Below, piece by piece: positions 16,163-25,003 of a DNA stretch of 64,000 nucleotides. A model generated the notes under the pieces. It saw nothing but the letters and a program-made list of their open reading frames with translations. It was not told the DNA's origin and made no database searches. The position numbers and the translations under genes were made by a program. The DNA is taken from positions 1-64,000 of the forward strand of contig NZ_BCVH01000010.1 of the NCBI RefSeq assembly GCF_001591645.1. Direction: 5' to 3'. Numbering within the stretch: position 1 is the first letter of the stretch; every line of letters starts with the position of its first letter. Source of the DNA: Robertmurraya korlensis NBRC 107688. Its GTDB lineage: Bacteria; Bacillota; Bacilli; Bacillales; Cytobacillaceae.

Positions 16163-17155
16163 ATGGTCTATCAAGCAAAGGACAATCGCTATGAATCAAT
16201 GAAATATAATCGAAGTGGCCAATCAGGATTATTACTTCCAGCCATCTCTCTAGGGTTATGGCATAATTTTGGTGGAGTAGATACGTTTGAAAATGGCCGT
16301 GCCATGCTTAGAAGAGCGTTTGACTTAGGAATTACGCATTTTGATTTAGCAAATAACTATGGACCACCGGCAGGTTCCGCTGAAGAAATGTTTGGACAGA
16401 TGTTAAGGACTGATTTTGCCCCTTATCGGGATGAAATGATTATTTCTTCAAAGGCAGGCTATTATATGTGGCCTGGACCTTACGGAAACTGGGGGTCGAA
16501 AAAATATTTAATGGCAAGTCTTGATCAAAGTCTGAAGCGGATGGGGCTTGATTATGTCGATATTTTTTATTCGCATAGACCTGACCCGAATACACCGCTT
16601 GAAGAGACGATGGGTGCGTTGGATTTAATCGTCCGACAAGGAAAGGCGTTATACGTAGGGATCTCGAATTATAGTGCAGAGCAAACTGCTGAAGCGATTA
16701 GCATACTAAATCGACTCGGTACACCATTGGTTATTCACCAACCTAGCTATTCCATGCTAAACCGTTGGGTTGAAGATGGTTTGCAGGATGTCTTACAAGA
16801 AAACGGGGTCGGCTCAATCGCTTTTTGCCCCCTTGCACAAGGATTGCTAACTAATAAGTACCTTACTGGACTCCCAAGTGATTCAAGAGCTGTGAAGTCA
16901 ACAGGAGCATTAGGAACAAACCAAGTAACAGAAGAAGTGATTAGCCGCGTTCAAAAACTCAATACGCTTGCGGCAAAACGAGGACAAAGCCTTGCTCAAA
17001 TGTCTCTTGCTTGGGTACTTCGTGGAGAAAGAGTAACATCTGCTTTAATAGGAGCCAGTAAGGTTAGTCAAATTGAAGACAATGTAGCAGCACTCAATCA
17101 CTTGGAATTCACATCGGAAGAATTAACACAAATTGAAGATATCTTAAACAGCTAG
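16163..17155 (+). CDS. Aldo/keto reductase, YghZ/GprA-like
   Basis: A 330-residue NADPH-dependent reductase of the AKR14 branch, related to E. coli YghZ (L-glyceraldehyde 3-phosphate reductase). The catalytic tetrad can be placed as Asp in THFDLANNYG, Tyr in the same motif, Lys in IISSKAGYYMWPGPYG (the WPGPYG segment is characteristic of this branch), and His in FYSHRPDPNTP. The cofactor segment GASKVSQIEDN is near residue 293. AGAGGAATAAAAC precedes the ATG. It is monocistronic with a terminator. The likely role is detoxification of aldehydes or methylglyoxal, inferred from the family. Confidence 0.9.
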   Translation: MVYQAKDNRYESMKYNRSGQSGLLLPAISLGLWHNFGGVDTFENGRAMLRRAFDLGITHFDLANNYGPPAGSAEEMFGQMLRTDFAPYRDEMIISSKAGYYMWPGPYGNWGSKKYLMASLDQSLKRMGLDYVDIFYSHRPDPNTPLEETMGALDLIVRQGKALYVGISNYSAEQTAEAISILNRLGTPLVIHQPSYSMLNRWVEDGLQDVLQENGVGSIAFCPLAQGLLTNKYLTGLPSDSRAVKSTGALGTNQVTEEVISRVQKLNTLAAKRGQSLAQMSLAWVLRGERVTSALIGASKVSQIEDNVAALNHLEFTSEELTQIEDILNS

Positions 17156-17162
17156 CACGAGT

Positions 17163-17206
17163 AAGCCTGTTGCTCCATCCTGACGATGGGGGAACAGGCT
17201 TTTTTC
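17163..17206 (+). terminator. Rho-independent terminator
   Basis: Outer stem AAGCCTGTT/AACAGGCTT with an inner CCATC/GATGG hairpin and a T-run, 8 bp after the reductase. Confidence 0.88.
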
Positions 17207-17268
17207 ATAAATTGAGTTTTATGGGGAAAAGTAGAAAGTGAACGTATTCACAGCTGGAGATGATCAAA

Positions 17269-18597
17269 GTGGCATTAAGGGAATACAGGAAGCTAGACCG
17301 TCCATTAAAAATTCTATTGTTAGGGGTATTGCTCGCCCACCTAGGGTCCTATCTAGTAATGCCTATGCTTCCTATTATACTAACAACCGAAACAGGACTC
17401 TCTTTAGTACAAATTGGGGCCATTTTAGCAACGATAGCGATTGCTTTCCAGTTTGGGAGTATTACAGGAGGAGTACTTGCGGACCGAATAGGGAGACGTT
17501 TTATTATTGGATTAGGAGCGTTGATAACGGCAGGTGGGGTACTAAACTTTGGAATATTTACGGAATATGTTTTCCTTCTAGTTTCCGCAGCAATTATGGG
17601 ACTTGGTAATGGACTGAATGCTCCTTCCACTAAGGCAGCGATTGCGGCGTTTGCTTCTTCAAGTGGAAACCAAACGACCGCATTTTCTCTCCGTGGGATT
17701 GCGGCAAATGTTGGTACAGGAATAAGTGGACTCGTTATCTTCTTCCTTCTAGCAGAAGCATCGAGAAATATATTCTTTATCGCAGCCGCCATTTATGTAG
17801 CCCTGGCCTTAGTGAGTTGGATATTGCTTCCGAAAAAGTGCGGGGACATCCCCTGTCCCTCATTACCCATAGGAGCATATGGGGAAGCAGTAAAGCATCG
17901 GCCGTTTATCACTTTCAGTCTAGTAACGATCCTTATCTGGGCACTGTATGCACAATTCTCTTTAGCTTTACCACTAAGAGCAACAGTAGTTTTAGATAAT
18001 CCAAAAAATATATCGTTAATTTGGACCATCAACAGTTTTATCGTTATTGCTCTTCAAGGAATTATTACGAAACGATTCATCACTAAAATGAATCCGATTT
18101 CGGCGTTAGCGGTAGGGGTATTGTTTATAACAGCTGGAATTTCATCCTTGTTTTTCTCGAATGGTTTCTTCTTCTTTATGATAAGTGGAGCAATCTTTGT
18201 TATTGGTGAGATGATGATTTTACCAACCGTAGATAGTACCATTTCTCAACTCTCAAAGCCTGAGCTCATTAGTTTATTTTTTGCATTATCAAATGTGGTG
18301 TATGGATTAGGAGAGGCGGGTGGAAAAACAATAGGTGGCAGGCTGTTAGATGTAGGTGGTGTAAATAATGCAACGCCTTCGGTGGTGTTTGCGATTTCCG
18401 GATTCGTGATTTTCATTTTTGTAATGATGTTAAGAAAGTGGGGTCCATTAACAGAGTCTTTAACCAAGGCAGCACATAACCCCCGAAGACCAGAGGTGGC
18501 CCCTAGAATATCCCATGAGCCTGCACAAAATCGAACACATCCACTTCACCGCTTCGAGCCAGAGATTTTTTTTCGAAAAAAGCCTACAACGGAGTAA
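17269..18597 (+). CDS. MFS transporter (drug/metabolite exporter type)
   Basis: A protein of about 442 residues with 12 predicted spans. Motif A is GGVLADRIGRRFIIG after TM2 (about 69). A hydrophilic tail of some 50 residues rich in Pro, Arg and His follows TM12. An ATG at 17260 is in frame but has GGAG only one base away, so the GTG at 17269, ten bases from GGAG, is the likelier start. It is monocistronic, with terminators on both sides. It resembles YdeE/MdtH-like DHA1 exporters. The substrate is unknown. Confidence 0.85.
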   Translation: MALREYRKLDRPLKILLLGVLLAHLGSYLVMPMLPIILTTETGLSLVQIGAILATIAIAFQFGSITGGVLADRIGRRFIIGLGALITAGGVLNFGIFTEYVFLLVSAAIMGLGNGLNAPSTKAAIAAFASSSGNQTTAFSLRGIAANVGTGISGLVIFFLLAEASRNIFFIAAAIYVALALVSWILLPKKCGDIPCPSLPIGAYGEAVKHRPFITFSLVTILIWALYAQFSLALPLRATVVLDNPKNISLIWTINSFIVIALQGIITKRFITKMNPISALAVGVLFITAGISSLFFSNGFFFFMISGAIFVIGEMMILPTVDSTISQLSKPELISLFFALSNVVYGLGEAGGKTIGGRLLDVGGVNNATPSVVFAISGFVIFIFVMMLRKWGPLTESLTKAAHNPRRPEVAPRISHEPAQNRTHPLHRFEPEIFFRKKPTTE

Positions 18598-18606
18598 GAA
18601 GTTTGA

Positions 18607-18630
18607 GGACAACAAGTTTGTCCTTTTTTT
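18607..18630 (+). terminator. Rho-independent terminator
   Basis: Stem GGACAA/TTGTCC (18607-18612 with 18618-18623) followed by seven Ts. Confidence 0.85.
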
Positions 18631-18675
18631 CATTCATTCTTTATTTTGTCACAACTCTCATTTTATATCATATGT

Positions 18676-18699
18676 TATAATACTCAAAAGAATGTTTGA
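18676..18699 (+). promoter_or_regulatory. CadC operator and extended -10 promoter
   Basis: TATAAT at 18676-18681 with TG two bases upstream forms an extended -10. It is followed directly by the inverted repeat TCAAA-AGAATG-TTTGA (18684-18699), closely similar to the CadC operator of the staphylococcal cad system. Repressor binding would cover the transcription start of cadC-cadA. Confidence 0.8.
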
Positions 18700-18717
18700 A
18701 TGAAATGGGGAAGTGCG

Positions 18718-19086
18718 ATGACAAAAGAAGATGTGTGTGAGGTCAGCTGTTTTGATGAGGAGAAGGTTACCAAAGTAAAAGATGAGCTTAGTATGCAAAA
18801 TACGAAGGAAGTCTCGAAGCTTTTTAAAGCATTATCGGATGACACCAGACTAAAAATTGCTTACTCCCTAAGTGTGGAAGAGGAGCTCTGTGTATGCGAT
18901 GTGGCGAACATTGTTGGCTGCACGGTTGCAACTGCCTCTCATCATCTCCGTCTCCTTAGAAACCTAGGTCTAGCAACATATCGAAAAGAAGGAAAGCTTG
19001 TCTATTATTCCTTAGATGATGAACATGTAAAACAACTCGTTGACATCGCCTTTACCCATCAAAAGGAGGTGGCATTACGTGGATAA
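18718..19086 (+). CDS. cadC: ArsR-family Cd/Pb/Zn-responsive repressor
   Basis: A 122-residue winged-helix metalloregulator. The N-terminal Cys pair (CEVSC, residues 7 and 11) and the ELCVCDVA pair (about 58 and 60) form the alpha3N Cd/Pb site of CadC. The C-terminal DDEH...FTHQKE residues match the alpha5 Zn site. The recognition helix is TVATASHHLRLLR. GGGGAAG precedes ATG 18718. It is the first gene of the cad operon and ends 8 bp inside the start of cadA. It dissociates from the operator at 18684 when Cd, Pb or Zn binds. Confidence 0.93.
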   Translation: MTKEDVCEVSCFDEEKVTKVKDELSMQNTKEVSKLFKALSDDTRLKIAYSLSVEEELCVCDVANIVGCTVATASHHLRLLRNLGLATYRKEGKLVYYSLDDEHVKQLVDIAFTHQKEVALRG

Positions 19087-21217
19087 TTCAACTGGTATGA
19101 CGAATGTTAAGCAAGTGTATCGCGTTCAAGGGCTTTCCTGAGCAAGCTGTGCCAAAAAGTTCGAAACGAACGTAAAGCACCTGGATGGTGTTTTTGATGC
19201 GAATATAAACTTTGGTGCCGCCAAACTAACTGTGTTTGGTGAGGCAACAATAGAAGAACTAGAAAAAGCTGGTGCATTTGACGGGATAAAGGTTCAACCG
19301 AAAAACGCTCGTATCCAAGAGGTTAAGGAGCCGTTTTTACAAAAATATGCAACAGTTCTCGCTGCCTTTGTCCTATTACTTGTAGGATGGATCATTGGTG
19401 AGATTCGTGGAGAGGATTCGATTGCATCGATTATAGCTTATGCGTCGTCCATTATCATAGGAGGCTATCACCTGTTCCAGACAGGGTTAAAAAATTTGCT
19501 TCGCCTTCAGTTTGATATGAAAACACTCATGACGATTGCTGTTATTGGAGCTGCTATTATTGGTGAATGGGGTGAAGGGGCAACCGTTGTTATCTTGTTT
19601 GCCATTAGTGAAGTACTTGAATCGTATTCGATGGATAAAGCTCGCCAATCGATCCGCTCACTTATGGACATCACCCCAAAAGAAGCAATGATTCGACGTG
19701 GACAGCAAGAGATGGTTGTTGACGTAGAAGACATCCAAATCAATGATGTGTTACTAGTAAAGCCAGGGCAAAAGCTAGCGATGGATGGCATCATCGTAAA
19801 AGGGTTGTCAGCCATCAATCAGGCAGCCATTACCGGTGAATCCGTGCCTGTCGCAAAAGGGATAAACGATGAAGTGTATGCCGGCACTCTTAATGAAGAA
19901 GGTTTTCTTGAAGTAAAGGTGACAAAGCATGTGGAGGATACGACGATTGCGAAAATCATTCATTTGGTTGAAGAAGCGCAAGCAGAGAGAGCGCCATCAC
20001 AGGCATTTGTTGACCGCTTTGCAAAGTATTACACACCACTTATTATGCTCTTTGCTCTTGGAGTAGCCATTGTCCCGCCGCTATTGTTTGGTGCACAATG
20101 GAATGAGTGGATCTACCAAGGGTTGGCCGTGCTAGTGGTTGGTTGTCCGTGTGCCCTCGTCATCTCCACACCTGTTGCGATTGTAACTGCTATTGGAAAT
20201 GCAGCGAAAAAGGGAGTTTTAATCAAAGGTGGCATTCATTTAGAGGAAATGGGAGCCCTAAAGGCCATTGCATTTGATAAAACCGGAACATTAACAAAGG
20301 GCGTCCCAGTAGTTACCGATTATGAAACGGCCCCAGGCATCCATGCAAACGAGACATTTGCCATCATTACAGCACTTGAGAAGGCCTCCCAGCATCCGCT
20401 TGCCTCAGCCATCTTAAAAAAGGCAGATCAGTGGGAGTTAAACTACGCCCATTTAGAACTTGAGGATTTTACGTCTGTAACTGGTAAAGGAATCTTTGGG
20501 ATAATTGCAGGTACAAAGTATTATGTGGGAAGCCCAAGCTTTATTAATGAACAGATTGAGGGTGGCTTATTAGCTGTCTACCATGAAAAAATCACTGCCC
20601 TTGAGGAACAAGGAAAAACCGTTATGGCTGTTTGTTCATCTGAACAATTCCTAGCCATAGTGGCAGTGGCTGATGAAATTCGCGAAGAAACAAAAGAAGT
20701 GATACAACAGCTGCATTCGCTCGGGCTACAAAAGACCATTATGCTCACGGGTGATAATGAAGGTACGGCAAAGGCAGTTGGTAATAAAGCTGGAGTAAAC
20801 GAAGTAAAAGCGAACCTTCTTCCACAAGATAAGCTTTCCTTTATCAAGGAGTTACGATCTGCTTATCATCGAGTCGCTATGGTCGGTGATGGAGTGAATG
20901 ATGCTCCTGCATTAGCAGCGTCTACCGTTGGGATTGCCATGGGAGGAGCGGGAACGGATACAGCCCTTGAAACAGCAGATATCGCACTTATGGCTGATGA
21001 TTTGAGAAAGCTTCCATTTACCGTAAAATTAAGCAGAAAAGCGTTACGTATTATTAAACAAAATATCACTTTCTCACTCGGTATCAAGCTATTGGCTCTA
21101 TTATTAGTCGTTCCAGGATGGCTCACACTATGGATCGCCATCTTCGCAGACATGGGAGCCACGCTTATTGTGACGTTGAACAGTCTACGGTTGCTTCGGG
21201 TAAAAGATGAATCATAA
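19079..21217 (+). CDS. cadA: Cd/Zn/Pb P-type ATPase CadA with in-frame UGA (possible selenocysteine)
   Basis: Heavy-metal efflux P1B-ATPase. The frame opens at GTG 19079, eight bases after AAGGAGGT and overlapping cadC, and runs 713 codons including the stop. Codon 21 (19139-19141) is TGA. Translation reads [19 protein letters not shown], so UGA sits exactly where the first Cys of the HMA CxxC occurs in homologues (GFTCANC). Everything after it is intact and in the same frame: rest of the HMA domain, TM helices, TGES, CPC at about 356-358 (GCPCALV), phosphorylated Asp at about 400 (DKTGT), [15 protein letters not shown]. Without readthrough, only GTG 19232 is available, with no Shine-Dalgarno, giving a 661-residue protein lacking the HMA. 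Selenocysteine is inferred, not shown. Confidence 0.88.
19139..19180 (+). other. UGA codon with SECIS-like hairpin in cadA
   Basis: After the in-frame TGA (19139-19141) a perfect stem GTTCG/CGAAC (19159-19163 with 19167-19171) closes an AAA loop. An outer GTGC/GCAC helix (19149-19152 with 19177-19180) encloses it. The apical loop starts about 22 bases after the UGA. If the top G-C pair opens, the loop is GAAAC with G first. Both fit the general bacterial SECIS geometry (loop about 16-37 bases from UGA, G in the first two loop positions). The hairpin is short, so chance cannot be excluded. Confidence 0.45.
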
Positions 21218-21242
21218 GGCTTCCTTTTGGGGAGCCTTTTTT
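21216..21242 (+). terminator. Terminator of cadCA
   Basis: Stem AAGGCT...AGCCTT with a TTTT loop and T-run, beginning at the cadA stop codon. Confidence 0.85.
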
Positions 21243-21288
21243 ATAGAGAAAAGTTCTAAAAAAAATCCAATATTTCTTTATAAATTAA

Positions 21289-21318
21289 TTTACATACCAT
21301 ACAGGGGTATGCTATTAT
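21289..21318 (+). promoter_or_regulatory. CsoR operator in the csoR-copZ promoter
   Basis: CATACCATACAGGGGTATG (21293-21311) is a CsoR-type GC-centred inverted repeat (ATACC...GGTAT). It occupies the spacer between TTTACA (21289-21294) and TATTAT (21313-21318), 18 bp apart. CsoR bound here would block the promoter until Cu(I) is present. Confidence 0.82.
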
Positions 21319-21342
21319 AAAAATATCGAAGGGGGGAGTCAT

Positions 21343-21675
21343 ATGAATCAAGATGATTCTTTGCTACATGAAGAGGAAAGCTGTCACACTAGTGATCGAA
21401 AAAGTCACCATTCAGATAAAGTGAAAAGCAATCTTGTCACACGGCTAAACCGTATTGAAGGGCAAATTCGTGGAATCAAGGGGTTAATTGAAAAGGATAC
21501 GTATTGCGACGATGTCATTACTCAAATTTCAGCTACACAATCTGCGTTAAACAGTGTCGCAAAAATCTTGCTAGAAGGTCATTTAAAGGGCTGTGTCGTA
21601 GATCGACTGCAAGAGGGCGATATAGAAGTATTAGATGAGGTGCTAGTAACGATTCAAAAACTGATGAAAAAATAA
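21343..21675 (+). CDS. csoR: Copper-sensing repressor CsoR
   Basis: A 110-residue all-helical DUF156 protein. The Cu(I) ligands are Cys in DTYCDDVITQ, His in LEGHLKGCV and Cys in the same segment, the classic C-H-C triad of CsoR. The RLNRIEGQIRGIKGLIE helix 1 is typical. A His/Ser-rich N-terminal extension of about 28 residues precedes the core and might bind metal. GGGGGGAG precedes the ATG. It starts the csoR-copZ-copA region and is preceded by its own operator. Confidence 0.93.
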   Translation: MNQDDSLLHEEESCHTSDRKSHHSDKVKSNLVTRLNRIEGQIRGIKGLIEKDTYCDDVITQISATQSALNSVAKILLEGHLKGCVVDRLQEGDIEVLDEVLVTIQKLMKK

Positions 21676-21688
21676 GGAGTTGTTAACA

Positions 21689-21895
21689 ATGGAAAAAGTA
21701 ACACTACAGGTAGAAGGAATGTCATGCGGACACTGCGTAAAAGCAGTAGAAGGCAGTGTAGGGGAATTAGCTGGAGTTTCAATTGTAAAGGTTGACCTAG
21801 AAACCAAATCAGTTGCTGTCGAGTTTGATGCTGACAAAGTTTCATTAGATACAATCAAGGAAACGATTGATGACCAAGGATATGATGTGAAATAA
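21689..21895 (+). CDS. copZ: Copper chaperone CopZ
   Basis: A 68-residue HMA-domain protein with the Cu(I) site GMSCGHCVKAVE at residues 9-20. It delivers Cu(I) to CopA and CsoR in the cytoplasm. AAGGAG at 21674-21679 sets the start at ATG 21689 rather than the upstream in-frame TTG. It lies 13 bp after csoR and is followed by a hairpin terminator at 21904. Confidence 0.94.
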   Translation: MEKVTLQVEGMSCGHCVKAVEGSVGELAGVSIVKVDLETKSVAVEFDADKVSLDTIKETIDDQGYDVK

Positions 21896-21903
21896 AAAAG
21901 ATC

Positions 21904-21932
21904 ACGTGCTAGAAATAGCACGTCCTCTTTTT
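21904..21932 (+). terminator. Intra-cluster terminator between copZ and copA
   Basis: The perfect 8-bp stem ACGTGCTA/TAGCACGT with a GAAA tetraloop is followed by CCTCTTTTT, 9 bp after the copZ stop. It would end or attenuate the csoR-copZ transcript before copA. Confidence 0.82.
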
Positions 21933-21939
21933 AAAAAAA

Positions 21940-21958
21940 TATACCCTATATAGGTATA
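21940..21958 (+). promoter_or_regulatory. Second CsoR-type operator upstream of copA
   Basis: TATACCCTATATAGGTATA (21940-21958) is a near-perfect palindrome of CsoR type (TATACC-N7-GGTATA). It lies between the copZ terminator and the copA ribosome binding site (AAGGAG, 21957-21962). It implies that copA has its own copper-controlled promoter; no strong -35 was identified. Confidence 0.7.
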
Positions 21959-21971
21959 AGGAGTTTTTCAT

Positions 21972-24389
21972 ATGAGTGAAAAGGTACTAGAAAGCCAATT
22001 TCAAATTACCGGTATGACTTGTGCTGCGTGTTCTACTCGCATTGAAAAAGGACTGAAAAAAATGGATGGAGTCACGGATGCTAATGTAAATTTAGCTTTA
22101 GAAAAAGCAACAGTAAAGTTTGATGCCGCCGTAACAGGACCAGCTAATATTCAAGAGAAAATTCGAGCCCTTGGATATGACGTTATCACTGAAAAAGTAG
22201 AGCTAAACGTGACTGGCATGACCTGTGCAGCTTGTTCCACCCGTATCGAAAAAGGATTAAACAAACTTGACGGTGTCGTCGGTGCTAACGTGAACCTTGC
22301 CCTTGAAAAGGCATCTGTTGAATATAATCCAGCCGATGTATCTGTTACGGATATGATTCAGAAGATTGAAAAGCTTGGGTACGGAGCAACCGTTAAATCT
22401 GATGAAAATGAGAAAGAAACAGTTGATCATCGTTTAAAGGAAATCGAGAAACAGCAAAGAAAGTTTATCTTCTCTATGATTTTATCTCTTCCACTTTTAT
22501 GGGCAATGGTAGGGCACTTTACGTTTACATCCTTTTTATATGTTCCCGAAGTGTTCATGAATCCATGGGTGCAAATGGCGTTAGCGACACCTGTCCAATT
22601 TTACATTGGTAAACAGTTTTATGTAGGTGCCTATAAAGCGCTCCGAAACAAAAGTGCCAACATGGATGTGCTTGTGGCTCTCGGTACCTCTGCTGCATAT
22701 TTTTACAGTGTGTATATTGCCATTGGCACGATTGGTCACAGCGCACATGGAGTCGGATTGTATTTTGAAACGAGTGCCGTTTTAATCACGTTAATCATAT
22801 TAGGAAAATTGTTCGAAGTGAAAGCTAAGGGGCGATCTTCTGAAGCCATTAAAAAGCTCATGGGACTTCAGGCAAAAACTGCTCTAGTCGTTCGCGAGGG
22901 AGTCGAAATGGAAATTCCATTGGAACAGGTGATTGCTGGGGACGTGCTACTTGTTAAGCCTGGTGAAAAGATCCCTGTAGATGGCGTGATTTTGGAAGGG
23001 CAGTCCGCGCTTGATGAGTCCATGCTAACAGGTGAAAGTGTCCCAGTTGATAAAACGGTTGGGGATTCAGTCATTGGAGCAACGATCAATAGAAATGGAT
23101 TTTTAAAGGTGCAAGCAACGAAGGTTGGGAAGGACACAGCTCTTGCGCAAATTATTAAGGTGGTAGAGGAAGCACAGGGATCGAAAGCACCTATTCAGCG
23201 CTTAGCTGATTCCATTTCAGGCATTTTTGTCCCAATCGTAGTCGGAATTGCTATTGTGACTTTCCTCGTTTGGTTTTTTTGGGTCGCTCCAGGTGACTTC
23301 CCAGAAGCATTAGAAAAATTAATTGCTGTTTTAGTCATCGCTTGTCCTTGCGCGCTAGGTCTCGCCACACCAACATCCATCATGGCAGGATCTGGCCGTG
23401 CCGCAGAATACGGTATCCTTTTTAAAGGTGGAGAGCATTTAGAAACGACGCACCGTATTCAGACGGTCATTCTTGATAAAACAGGAACAATTACAAATGG
23501 AAAACCAGTACTAACGGATGTGGTCACTTCCATGAATGAAGACGAATTCCTAACTTTGGTCGGTTCTGCTGAGAAGCAATCAGAGCACCCACTTGCTCAA
23601 GCAATTGTGGAAGGAATTAAGGAAAAAGGAAGGGTACTCGTTCATGCGTCTCAGTTTGAAGCGATTCCTGGCTTCGGAATTAAGGCAGTCATTGATGGGA
23701 AAGACGTGTTAGTAGGTACTCGTCGTTTGATGAAAACATACGAAGTCACTATCGTTGAAACGGTTCAGGAAAACATGGCCTCTTTTGAAAAAGAAGGGAA
23801 AACAGCGATGCTAGTAGCAGTTGATGGCGTATTTGCTGGTATTGTTGCAGTGGCTGATACAATTAAAGAAACCTCACGGTCTGCGATTACGCGATTAAAG
23901 GATATGGGACTTGAGGTCATCATGATTACTGGCGACAACGAGCAAACTGCCCAAGCGATTGCGAAAGAAGCGGGAGTCGATCGTGTTATTGCCGAGGTTC
24001 TTCCAGAAGGAAAGGCCGAGGAAGTCCAAAAGCTGCAGGCAGCTGGAAAGAAAGTGGCAATGGTGGGCGATGGAATCAACGATGCACCAGCTTTGGCCAT
24101 TGCTGATATCGGGATGGCCATTGGAACGGGTACCGATGTGGCAATGGAAGCTGCCGACATCACCCTCATTCGTGGCGACTTAAACAGCATTGCAGATGCT
24201 ATCTTTATGAGCAAAAAGACCATTACAAATATTAAGCAAAATCTGTTCTGGGCATTTGCCTACAATACACTTGGCATTCCCATTGCCGCACTTGGCTTCT
24301 TAGCTCCATGGCTTGCGGGTGCAGCCATGGCCTTCAGTTCTGTATCTGTTGTGATAAATGCATTACGACTACAGCGAGTGAAGCTTTAA
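21972..24389 (+). CDS. copA: Copper-exporting P1B-type ATPase CopA
   Basis: An 805-residue Cu(I) exporter with two N-terminal HMA domains (each with [15 protein letters not shown], at about 13 and 81). Eight membrane helices follow. TGES is near residue 354, the transmembrane metal site [13 protein letters not shown] at about 457-469, phosphorylated Asp in LDKTGT (about 502), EHPLA (about 538), and GDGINDAPA (about 697). Its length and domain order match Bacillus CopA. Both CxxC motifs are intact, in contrast to the UGA-altered motif in cadA 2.9 kb upstream. AAGGAG precedes the ATG. Confidence 0.96.
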   Translation: MSEKVLESQFQITGMTCAACSTRIEKGLKKMDGVTDANVNLALEKATVKFDAAVTGPANIQEKIRALGYDVITEKVELNVTGMTCAACSTRIEKGLNKLDGVVGANVNLALEKASVEYNPADVSVTDMIQKIEKLGYGATVKSDENEKETVDHRLKEIEKQQRKFIFSMILSLPLLWAMVGHFTFTSFLYVPEVFMNPWVQMALATPVQFYIGKQFYVGAYKALRNKSANMDVLVALGTSAAYFYSVYIAIGTIGHSAHGVGLYFETSAVLITLIILGKLFEVKAKGRSSEAIKKLMGLQAKTALVVREGVEMEIPLEQVIAGDVLLVKPGEKIPVDGVILEGQSALDESMLTGESVPVDKTVGDSVIGATINRNGFLKVQATKVGKDTALAQIIKVVEEAQGSKAPIQRLADSISGIFVPIVVGIAIVTFLVWFFWVAPGDFPEALEKLIAVLVIACPCALGLATPTSIMAGSGRAAEYGILFKGGEHLETTHRIQTVILDKTGTITNGKPVLTDVVTSMNEDEFLTLVGSAEKQSEHPLAQAIVEGIKEKGRVLVHASQFEAIPGFGIKAVIDGKDVLVGTRRLMKTYEVTIVETVQENMASFEKEGKTAMLVAVDGVFAGIVAVADTIKETSRSAITRLKDMGLEVIMITGDNEQTAQAIAKEAGVDRVIAEVLPEGKAEEVQKLQAAGKKVAMVGDGINDAPALAIADIGMAIGTGTDVAMEAADITLIRGDLNSIADAIFMSKKTITNIKQNLFWAFAYNTLGIPIAALGFLAPWLAGAAMAFSSVSVVINALRLQRVKL

Positions 24390-24399
24390 AATAGAGTAT

Positions 24400-24432
24400 G
24401 CATGCCCCCGGCGTAGGTCGGGGTATTTTTTT
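24400..24432 (+). terminator. Terminator after copA
   Basis: GC-rich hairpin (CATGCCCCCGGC against GTCGGGGTA) followed by eight Ts, about 10 bp after copA. Confidence 0.85.
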
Positions 24433-24450
24433 TGTTTGGGTTAGAGGGAT

Positions 24451-24602
24451 ATGACACTTTTAGCATGGAAGAAGAGGGTATCGTGTCGTAAAGTATTTTT
24501 TTGACGTGTGTGGCATGGAAAAAGGCTGGTTATCGGTCATTAAATGATTTTTATGAAGCGCAAGGCATGGGGAAAAGAAGGAGAGAGGTCATAAGGTGAA
24601 TG
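24451..24602. repeat. Three degenerate 50-52-bp tandem repeats
   Basis: Three units beginning TGA (24452, 24502, 24554) share GCATGG at 24463, 24513 and 24565. A conserved GTC(G/A)T-AA element lies 22-23 bp later. The pattern TGA-N8..9-GCATGG-N16..17-GTCATAA repeats with a 50- then 52-bp period. The period is not a multiple of three and no open frame or ribosome binding site is present, so the stretch looks non-coding. It lies just upstream of the stricter 52-bp repeat array. Confidence 0.55.
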
Positions 24603-24670
24603 TTATAACCTCCGAGGCCTAAAAAAGGAAAAGCACCTGTCATAATAAAATGGTGATCGAGAAATATTAG

Positions 24671-24930
24671 GTTAGATTCCCATGGATTGAGGCATTTTTT
24701 GCCAGCGGTAACCAAAGTGGGAGTTAGATTCCCGTGGACTCAGGAATCAGGTGCCAGTGGTAATCAAAGTGGGAGTTAGATTCCCATGGACTCAGGAATC
24801 AGGTGTCAGTGGTAACCAAAGTGGGAGTTAGATTCCCGTGAACCCGGAAATCACAAGTCAGCGGTAACCAAAGTAGCTGTTTGATTCCCACAAACCGAGA
24901 AATTCGCCCCTATTGGTAACCAAACAAAAA
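24671..24930. repeat. Five-copy 52-bp tandem repeat array
   Basis: Units start at 24671, 24723, 24775, 24827 and 24879, an exact 52-bp period. Each begins GTTAGATTCCC (GTTTGATTCCC in the last) and ends near GGTAACCAAA. Units 2 and 3 carry GATTCC...GGAATC, able to form a hairpin with a 10-base loop, and all carry the GGTAACC palindrome or a variant. Copies 1, 4 and 5 are more diverged. The period excludes coding use. The whole 24433-25003 gap holds no recognisable gene. Confidence 0.85.
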
Positions 24931-25003
24931 CTAGTTAACAAAAGCCATCCACCAAAAACTCTAACCCTGAATCGAGAACATAGAAAACACGCTTGAAATA
25001 ATA

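Noticed and set aside
17238-17609. Additional proteins overlapping the MFS genes (also near 11350)
   Set aside because: These are alternate-frame readings inside clear transporter genes, without family resemblance.
19079-19232. Frameshift or assembly break at the cadA start
   Set aside because: The frame is the same before and after the TGA, so no indel is needed; the only anomaly is the single stop codon.
18718-24389. Metal-resistance island acquired by transfer
   Set aside because: No integrase, transposase, tRNA or flanking repeats; codon use and start signals look like the neighbours.
24671-24930. Possible CRISPR array (regular repeats)
   Set aside because: The similarity extends through the whole 52-bp unit, with no unique spacers, and no cas genes are present.
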